NCBI GenBank assembly: GCA_963705885.1
Contig: OY970120.1
Span: forward strand, 2,356,001-2,420,000
DNA: 64,000 nucleotides
Reading direction: 5' to 3'
Source: MFD01275-c22 sp963705885
Lineage (GTDB): Bacteria > Actinomycetota > Actinomycetes > JACCUZ01
Part shown: one piece after another, positions 58,765-64,000 of the stretch
Layout: each line of letters starts with the position of its first letter
How positions within the stretch are numbered: position 1 is the stretch's first letter
The notes under the pieces: generated by a model
Told to the model about the DNA's origin: nothing
Seen by the model: the letters and a program-made list of their open reading frames with translations, nothing else
The model's database searches: none
Program-made: the position numbers and the translations under genes

Positions 58765-59154
58765 ATGGGTCAGTCAGTGGGACCGGGGGTCGTGCGCCGG
58801 ACGGTCAACCGGCTGGCGAGCTCGGCCCGCGAGCACGAGGCAGCCGAGCTGCTCAAGGACTGTGCCGAGGTCGGCGCGACCCAGATCTGCGAGCTGCCCG
58901 AGCGCCAGCTGGTGCGGGTCGCGGGCACGCTGCGGACCGTGACGCTGCGGCCCCGTGCCGGGGTGCCGGCCCTCGTGGCGGAGCTCTACGACGGCAGCGG
59001 CTCGATCTCGCTCGTCTGGCTGGGCCGCCGGAGGATCCCCGGCATCGAGCCGGGACGGGCGATGGTCTGCTCCGGCCGCGTCATGCGCGACGGCGAGCAC
59101 CGGGTGATCTTCAACCCGCGCTACGAGCTGCGTCCGTCCAGGACCGGCGAGTGA
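58765..59154 (+). CDS. OB-fold nucleic-acid-binding protein
   Basis: 129-residue single OB-fold protein. After a helical N-terminus (VRRTVNRLASSAREHEAAEL) the barrel spans about residues 45-125: ERQLVRVAGTLRTVTLRPRA, ALVAELYDGSGSISLVWLGR, and HRVIFNPRYEL. This matches the tRNA-anticodon/RecG-wedge type OB proteins next to dut. It probably binds single-stranded nucleic acid. A GTG at 58717 overlapping DUF3710 would add 16 residues; I prefer 58765 because of the -10 element. Confidence 0.87.
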   Translation: MGQSVGPGVVRRTVNRLASSAREHEAAELLKDCAEVGATQICELPERQLVRVAGTLRTVTLRPRAGVPALVAELYDGSGSISLVWLGRRRIPGIEPGRAMVCSGRVMRDGEHRVIFNPRYELRPSRTGE

Positions 59155-59200
59155 CCCATCCGGAGGACCGCTCGCGTCGCGTGACGTACGGCGGCTGCCG

Positions 59201-59923
59201 ATGAGCGAGCCGGCCGAGGCCCGGACCGGTGTGACACGCGCGGAGGGCGGCGGCGACCCGTCGCCCGACCAGCCCGATCTGCCGGGTGTCGACGCGCGGA
59301 CGGTCGAGGACGTCGTGCGGGCCAAGCTGTCCGAGGCGCTGGGTGGCCGGCGCGGCATGGTCGAGGGCGCCGTCCCGACGATCGGCTTCACGGCCACCTA
59401 CGTCCCGACCCGCGACCTCCAGCTCGCGCTGACCGTCGGCATCGGCCTCGCGGTGGTGCTGCTCGCGGTCCGGCTGGTGCAGAGACAGCCCGTGCAGTTC
59501 GTCGTGAACAGCCTCCTGGGCATCGCGATCGCAGCCGTCTTCGCGTCGCGCTCCGGCCGGGCCGAGGACGTGTTCCTCCCCGGCATCATCTACAACGCCG
59601 CCTACGCCGTGGCGCTGACGCTGTCGATCCTGGTGCGCTGGCCCCTGGTGGGGGTGATGATCGGATCGGTGACCGGCGACCTCTCGTCGTGGCGCGCCGA
59701 CCCGGCCGTCGTGCGGCTGTGCAACCGCCTCACCTGGATGCTCGTGCTGCCGTGCGTGGTCCGGGTGGCGGTGCAGTACCCGCTCTACCTGGCGGGCGAG
59801 GTCGGCTGGCTCGGCGTCAGCAAGATCGCGCTCGGCTGGCCGCTGCAGGTGGCGGCGCTCGCCGCCATGGTCTACCTGCTGGCCCGCGGCCGGACCCCGC
59901 TCGAGCAGCGGCCGGCCGCCTGA
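59201..59923 (+). CDS. DUF3159 family membrane protein
   Basis: 240-residue polytopic protein. A Pro/Asp-rich cytosolic N-terminus is followed by six or so hydrophobic segments (LQLALTVGIGLAVVLLAVRL, FVVNSLLGIAIAAVFASRSG, AVALTLSILVRWPLVGVMIG). GRAEDVFLPGIIYNAAYA is a conserved DUF3159 block. It lies next to the TrkA genes, as in many actinobacteria, and may function with them or with dut-region genes. No substrate is known. The ATG has no clear Shine-Dalgarno sequence. Confidence 0.9.
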   Translation: MSEPAEARTGVTRAEGGGDPSPDQPDLPGVDARTVEDVVRAKLSEALGGRRGMVEGAVPTIGFTATYVPTRDLQLALTVGIGLAVVLLAVRLVQRQPVQFVVNSLLGIAIAAVFASRSGRAEDVFLPGIIYNAAYAVALTLSILVRWPLVGVMIGSVTGDLSSWRADPAVVRLCNRLTWMLVLPCVVRVAVQYPLYLAGEVGWLGVSKIALGWPLQVAALAAMVYLLARGRTPLEQRPAA

Positions 59924-59945
59924 CGTCACGGCCCGGGCGACCGCG

Positions 59946-60611
59946 TCAGCGCACGTGCGGGGCGAGGAGCTCCTCGAGCGCGTGCCCGGTGTCGGGCGTG
60001 GCCACGAACAGCAGCTCGTCGCCGGCCTCGAGCGGGTCGTCCGGGCTGGGCGCGATCGGCCTCCCCTCTCGGATGATCGCGACCAGCGCGGTGTCGGGCG
60101 GCCACGGGACGTCGCCGACCCGGGTCGCGACGACGGGTGAGTCGGCGGGCAGGGTCAGCTCGAGCATGTCGGTGTTCGACTGCTGGAAGGTGAAGATCCG
60201 CACCAGGTCGCCGACGCTGACGGCCTCCTCCACGAGAGCCGTCATGAGCCGGGGCATCGACACCGCCACGTCGACGCCCCAGGCCTCGTCGAACATCCAC
60301 TCGTTCTTGGGGTTGCTCACCCGGGCGACGGTGCGGGGCACGCCGTACTCCGTCTTGGCCAGCAGCGAGACGACGAGGTTCACCTTGTCGTCGCCCGTCG
60401 CGGCGACCACGACCTGGCACTCCTGCAGGCCCGCCTCCTCGAGCGAGGTGATCTCGCACGCGTCCGCGAGCAACCACTCGGCGTCGGGCACCGACGGTCG
60501 CTTGATGGCCGCCGGGCTCTTGTCGACCAGCAGCACCTCGTGCCCGTTCTCCAGCAGCTCGCGGGCGATCGACCGCCCGACGCTGCCCGCCCCCGCGATG
60601 GCGACGCGCAC
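59946..60611 (-). CDS. TrkA family potassium channel/uptake regulatory protein (CeoC-like)
   Basis: 221-residue RCK protein. The N-terminal Rossmann domain (RCK_N) has VAIAGAGSVGRSIARELLEN and the acidic end VLLVDKSP for NAD(H) or ATP. The C-terminal RCK_C region (about residues 140-221) includes AGDELLFVATPDTGHALEEL. It regulates Trk/Ktr or a similar K+ transporter. It begins directly at the stop of the second TrkA gene (60612), so the pair are translated from one transcript. Both run on the minus strand away from the APC permease. Confidence 0.92.
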   Translation of the reverse strand: MRVAIAGAGSVGRSIARELLENGHEVLLVDKSPAAIKRPSVPDAEWLLADACEITSLEEAGLQECQVVVAATGDDKVNLVVSLLAKTEYGVPRTVARVSNPKNEWMFDEAWGVDVAVSMPRLMTALVEEAVSVGDLVRIFTFQQSNTDMLELTLPADSPVVATRVGDVPWPPDTALVAIIREGRPIAPSPDDPLEAGDELLFVATPDTGHALEELLAPHVR

Positions 60612-61286
60612 CTAGCTGCCCTCCGCTCGGGTGTCCGGCCGGCGCCGGAAGATCTCCTCGACCTCATCGACCTGCTGGTCGAGCATCACGACGTGGACGA
60701 GGTCGCCGTCCTGGAGCACGGTGTCCTTCCCGGGGAGCAGCCCCTCGCCGAGACGGGTGAGGAACGCCACGCGGGCGCCCGACGCCTCCTCGAGCCGGGA
60801 GAGCCGCTCGCCGACCCACCTCGGGTCGACCGGCACCTCGGCGAGGCGGACGGTGCCGGTCGGGTCACGCCACTCGGGCTCCGCGCCGTGCGGCATCAGC
60901 CGCCGCATCATCTGGTCGGCCGTCCACCGAACCGTCGCGACGGTCGGGATGCCGAGCCGCTGGTAGACCTCGGCGCGGCCGGGGTCGTAGATGCGGGCCA
61001 CCACGTTGTCGACGCCGAACGTCTCGCGGGCGACCCGGGCGGCCAGGATGTTGGAGTTGTCGCCGCTGCTGACCGCGGCGAACGCGTGGGCCTCCTCGAT
61101 GCCCGCCTCGCGCAGCGTGTCGCGGTCGAACCCGATGCCGGTGACCCGGCGCCCGGCGAAGCCATGGCCGAGCCGGCGGAAGGCCGACTCCTCGGCGTCG
61201 ATCACCGCGACCGTCTGGCCCTGTGCCTCGAGGATGTGCGTGAGGGTCGAGCCGACCCGGCCGCAACCCATGATCACGAAGTGCAC
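60612..61286 (-). CDS. TrkA family potassium uptake protein (CeoB-like)
   Basis: 224-residue RCK protein. HFVIMGCGRVGSTLTHILEA is the glycine-rich nucleotide motif, VAVIDAEESAFRRLG ends the second strand with its acidic residue, and the C-terminal domain (about residues 140-224) ends GDLVHVVMLDQQVDEVEEIF. The paired arrangement ceoB-ceoC is standard in actinobacteria and probably forms a hetero-octameric ring gating K+ uptake. GTG 61286 is preceded by TAGCGT with a 7-base gap. It is divergent from the APC permease, 78 bases apart. Confidence 0.92.
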   Translation of the reverse strand: MHFVIMGCGRVGSTLTHILEAQGQTVAVIDAEESAFRRLGHGFAGRRVTGIGFDRDTLREAGIEEAHAFAAVSSGDNSNILAARVARETFGVDNVVARIYDPGRAEVYQRLGIPTVATVRWTADQMMRRLMPHGAEPEWRDPTGTVRLAEVPVDPRWVGERLSRLEEASGARVAFLTRLGEGLLPGKDTVLQDGDLVHVVMLDQQVDEVEEIFRRRPDTRAEGS

Positions 61287-61293
61287 GCCGACG

Positions 61294-61299
61294 ACGCTA
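61294..61299 (-). promoter_or_regulatory. -10 element of leaderless promoter for the trkA pair
   Basis: TAGCGT on the minus strand ends 7 bases before the GTG at 61286. Confidence 0.6.
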
Positions 61300-61350
61300 G
61301 CGCAGAGGTCCCGCGCGATGGGCCCCGGAGGGACCAGGGCCGGCTACGCC

Positions 61351-61356
61351 TAGCAT
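61351..61356 (+). promoter_or_regulatory. -10 element of leaderless promoter for the APC permease gene
   Basis: TAGCAT ends 8 bases before the GTG at 61365. It lies back to back with the trkA promoter. Confidence 0.55.
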
Positions 61357-61364
61357 CACGCGGT

Positions 61365-63428
61365 GTGCCAGAGGTGACGGACGCCGTCAAGCGCCTGCTG
61401 CTCGGACGCGCCATGCGCAGCGACCGTCTCAGCGAGACGCTGCTGCCCAAGCGGGTCGCGCTCCCGGTGTTCGCCAGCGACGCCCTCTCGTCCGTCGCCT
61501 ACGCGCCCGACGAGGTCTTCCTGATGCTGGGGATCGCGGGCTTCGCGGCGTACTCCTTCTCCTGGAAGGTCGGCATCGCGGTCGCGATCGTCCTCATGGT
61601 CGTCGTCGCGTCCTACCGGCAGAACGTGCACGCCTACCCCAGCGGGGGAGGGGACTACGAGGTCGCGACGAAGAACCTCGGTGCGACGCCCGGGCTGACC
61701 GTCGCGAGCGCCCTGCTCGTCGACTACGTGCTGACCGTGGCGGTCTCCATCTCGTCGGCAGCACAGTACGCCGCGTCGACGATCGACGCGTTCCAGGGCC
61801 ACGAGGTGCTCGTCGCCGTGGTCGCCGTGCTGCTGCTCATGTCCGCCAACCTGCGAGGGGTGCGGGAGTCGGGCACCGCGTTCGCCGTCCCGACGTACCT
61901 CTTCATGCTCGCGATCCTCGGCATGGCGGTCTGGGGCTTCGGGCGGCACTTCTTCGGCGAGCTGCCCGATGTCGCCAGCGCGCGCTTCGAGCTGGTGCCG
62001 GAGGAGGGCTACGAGGACGGGCTGACGGGCCTGGCCGGCGGGCTGCTGCTGCTGCGGGCCTTCTCCTCCGGGTGCGCGGCCCTCACCGGTGTCGAGGCCA
62101 TCAGCAACGGGGTCCCGGCCTTCCGCAAGCCGAAGTCGAAGAACGCGGCGACCACCCTGCTCCTGCTCGGCTCGATCGCGGTCACCATGCTGCTCAGCGT
62201 CATCGTGCTGGCCAAGATCAGCGGGCTCCGCTACGCCGAGGACGTCGTCGAGCAGCTGCGGCTGGACGGGGAGGCGGGGGAGCGGACCCGGGCGGGAGTG
62301 CGGTTCCCCGACGGCGAGACCTACGTCCAGGACCCCGTGATCGGCCAGCTCGCGAAGTCCGTCTTCGACAACGTGCCGCTGATGGCCGCGGTCGTCACCA
62401 GCGTCACCGGCCTGATCCTGGTGCTGGCGGCCAACACGGCGTTCAACGGGTTCCCGGTCCTCGGCTCGATCCTGGCCCAGGACCGCTACCTGCCCCGCCA
62501 GCTGCACACGCGCGGCGACCGGCTGGCCTACAGCAACGGCATCATGATCCTGGCCGGGTTCGCCATCCTGCTGATCGTCGCCTTCGACGCCGAGGTGACG
62601 CGACTCATCCAGCTCTACATCGTGGGTGTGTTCGTCTCGTTCACCCTGAGCCAGACCGGGATGGTGCGCCACTGGACCAGGCTGCTGCGCACCGAGACCG
62701 ACCCGTCGGCGCGGGCGCGCATGGTGCGCAGCCGGGTCATCAACGCCGTCGGGCTCTCGGTGACGGGACTCGTGCTGGTCGTCGTGCTCGTCACCAAGTT
62801 CCTGCTCGGCGCGTGGATCGCGATCGCCGCGATGGTCGTGCTCTTCGCGCTGATGAAGGGCATCCACAGCCACTACGAGGGCGTGTCGCGCGAGCTGGTC
62901 GTCGACGAGGGCGAGGACACGATGCTCCCCGCGCGGACGCACGCGATCGTCCTCGTCTCCAAGATCCACAAGCCGACGATGCGGGCCGTCGCCTACGCGC
63001 GCGCGATGCGCCCGACGACCCTCGAGGCGGTGACGGTCAACGTCGACGCCGACGAGACCGCGGCGCTGCAGGAGGAGTGGGACCGCCGCAACATCCCCGT
63101 GCCGCTGAAGGTGCTCGACTCCCCGTTCCGGGAGGTCACCGACCCGGTGATCGAGTACGTCCGCGGGTTGCGCAGCGGGAGCCCGCGCGACCTCGTGACG
63201 GTGCTCATCCCCGAGTACGTCGTCGGGCACTGGTGGGAGCACCTGCTGCACAACCAGAGTGCGCTGCGGCTCAAGGCACGGCTGCTGTTCACGCCGGGCG
63301 TGATGGTCACGAGCGTCCCGTGGCAGCTCGCCAGCTCGGCCGGGCTCGAGGAGCGGCCGGAGGGCCTCGCGCCGGGCGCCGTGCGCCGCGGTGACCCGGC
63401 CGACGGGGACGGGAGCGGGTCCGCCTGA
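61365..63428 (+). CDS. APC superfamily permease (KimA-like potassium/amino acid transporter)
   Basis: 687-residue transporter with about 12 transmembrane segments in the first 480 residues, then a soluble C-terminal domain of about 200 residues. LPVFASDALSSVAYAPDEVF at the start of TM1 and SGCAALTGVEAISNGVPAF in TM6 are typical of the KimA/YdaO subgroup. The C-terminal part (HAIVLVSKIHKPTMRAVAYA, then EYVVGHWWEHLLHN) is a Usp-like domain. KimA proteins import K+, and the divergent TrkA/RCK pair supports K+ transport. GTG 61365 is placed by the -10 element. Amino acid transport remains an alternative. Confidence 0.9.
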   Translation: MPEVTDAVKRLLLGRAMRSDRLSETLLPKRVALPVFASDALSSVAYAPDEVFLMLGIAGFAAYSFSWKVGIAVAIVLMVVVASYRQNVHAYPSGGGDYEVATKNLGATPGLTVASALLVDYVLTVAVSISSAAQYAASTIDAFQGHEVLVAVVAVLLLMSANLRGVRESGTAFAVPTYLFMLAILGMAVWGFGRHFFGELPDVASARFELVPEEGYEDGLTGLAGGLLLLRAFSSGCAALTGVEAISNGVPAFRKPKSKNAATTLLLLGSIAVTMLLSVIVLAKISGLRYAEDVVEQLRLDGEAGERTRAGVRFPDGETYVQDPVIGQLAKSVFDNVPLMAAVVTSVTGLILVLAANTAFNGFPVLGSILAQDRYLPRQLHTRGDRLAYSNGIMILAGFAILLIVAFDAEVTRLIQLYIVGVFVSFTLSQTGMVRHWTRLLRTETDPSARARMVRSRVINAVGLSVTGLVLVVVLVTKFLLGAWIAIAAMVVLFALMKGIHSHYEGVSRELVVDEGEDTMLPARTHAIVLVSKIHKPTMRAVAYARAMRPTTLEAVTVNVDADETAALQEEWDRRNIPVPLKVLDSPFREVTDPVIEYVRGLRSGSPRDLVTVLIPEYVVGHWWEHLLHNQSALRLKARLLFTPGVMVTSVPWQLASSAGLEERPEGLAPGAVRRGDPADGDGSGSA

Positions 63429-64000
63429 GCGACGCGCCGGAGTCCGGCACCCTGCCGCCTCCCCTGTCCCCGTCCTCGGCGGTCGGGGCGGCCTTCGACG
63501 TGACCAACGGGCCGGTCGCGCACGGGGGTCACTGCGTCGCGCGCCACGAGGGTCGCGTGGTCTTCGTGCGGCACGCCCTGCCCGGCGAACGCGTGAGTGT
63601 CGTCGTGACGGAGGGGCACGGGACCTCGTCCTACTGGCGCGCCGACGCCGTCGACGTGCTCGACGCGTCACCGGACCGGGTGACGCCGCCGTGCCCGTGG
63701 GCCGGCCCCGGCCGCTGCGGCGGCTGCGACCTGCAGCACGCGTCCCTTCCCGCACAGCGGCGGCTCAAGTCCGCGGTGGTGCGCGAGCAGATGGCGCGGC
63801 TCGCGGGCCTCGACCTCGAGGTCGACGTCGAGGAGGTGCCGGGAGCGCCGGACGGGCTGGGCTGGCGGACCCGGGTGCAGTGGGCCGTGGACGCCGACGG
63901 ACGGGCCGGGCTGCGCCGGAACCGGTCGCACGAGGTCGTCCCGGTCGACCGGTGCCTGATCGCGCACGACCTCGTGAGCGCGGCCGGTGTGACGGGGCGG
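63425..64000 (+). CDS. TRAM-domain class I SAM-dependent RNA methyltransferase (5' part)
   Basis: N-terminal 190 or so residues of a TrmA/RlmD-type RNA uracil methyltransferase, cut by the window edge. The TRAM domain reads VTNGPVAHGGHCVARHEGRV then VFVRHALPGERVSVVVTEG. PPCPWAGPGRCGGCDLQHAS supplies three Cys of the [4Fe-4S] site. Starts are unclear: homologs begin before the TRAM domain, and the only in-frame candidates are CTG 63425, overlapping the permease stop, and GTG 63500, which would clip the first strand. SAM and catalytic Cys motifs lie outside the window. Confidence 0.87.
   Translation, partial: MSDAPESGTLPPPLSPSSAVGAAFDVTNGPVAHGGHCVARHEGRVVFVRHALPGERVSVVVTEGHGTSSYWRADAVDVLDASPDRVTPPCPWAGPGRCGGCDLQHASLPAQRRLKSAVVREQMARLAGLDLEVDVEEVPGAPDGLGWRTRVQWAVDADGRAGLRRNRSHEVVPVDRCLIAHDLVSAAGVTGR

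Noticed and set aside
61356..63755. A 799-codon antisense frame over the APC permease gene
   Set aside because: Arg/Glu/His-rich shadow of a well-supported transporter gene.

Overview
The window is very GC-rich DNA (about 70% by eye), densely coded, with many GTG starts and 4-bp stop/start overlaps. Its core gene content is that of a high-GC actinobacterium: an hrdB-type sigA, parE/parC, DUF4193, DUF3093, dut, DUF3710, an OB-fold protein, DUF3159, paired TrkA proteins, an APC permease, a TRAM methyltransferase, SepH and DUF5998. This sigA-to-dut/trk order and the single-gene content best fit the Nocardioidaceae (Nocardioides-like), which is an inference. No rRNA, tRNA or CRISPR array was seen.

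Layout. 0-3.3 kb: lipid/peptide hydrolases (patatin, alpha/beta hydrolases). 3.5-7.1 kb: universal stress protein, PAS-GAF-PP2C phosphatase and the primary sigma factor. 7.1-7.9 kb: a VOC (glyoxalase-fold) gene between two 18-bp copies of the sigA 3' end. 7.9-9.3 kb: secreted M1 aminopeptidase. 9.9-26.8 kb: a seven-gene, 17-kb co-directional cluster of exported proteins, described below. 26.8-28.9 kb: very small genes and two exported WTASGSGSG-type proteins. 29.1-34.0 kb: parE and parC, convergent. 34.2-37.5 kb: a pilin-like protein, YbaK deacylase, PfkB kinase and alditol oxidase. 37.5-39.6 kb: an accessory island with a truncated gene, a RibD-like reductase flanked by 26-bp direct repeats, a VOC gene and degraded DNA. 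39.6-42.2 kb: NarL-type two-component system plus membrane protein. 42.3-52.6 kb: GNAT/acyl-CoA synthetase fusion, DUF5998, phosphodiesterase, thymidine kinase, sulfurtransferase, SepH, MFS, ferrochelatase and IMPase. 52.6-64 kb: conserved actinobacterial genes ending in a TRAM methyltransferase cut by the window edge.

The most interesting region is the 9.9-26.8 kb cluster. It encodes a 2,236-residue secreted beta-helix protein, three multicopper-oxidase (MCO)-like proteins, a small membrane-anchored protein, a CopC-CopD copper protein and a subtilisin-like protease. The copper ligands appear to be divided between two of the MCO proteins. The first carries HxxHxHG plus HCH...H...M only in its N-terminal cupredoxin domain. 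The second carries HxHG plus HxH only in its C-terminal domain. Together they make exactly one full laccase-type ligand set. The third has lost nearly all ligands and is fused to Ig-like domains and to a roughly 115-residue repeat that also forms the C-terminus of the giant protein. I infer an extracellular, heteromeric, copper-dependent oxidase with its own scaffold, copper supply and protease. The substrate (metal ion, phenol or other) cannot be read from sequence.

Many genes start 6-8 bases after a TAGNNT-like -10 hexamer with no Shine-Dalgarno sequence, which indicates widespread leaderless transcription.
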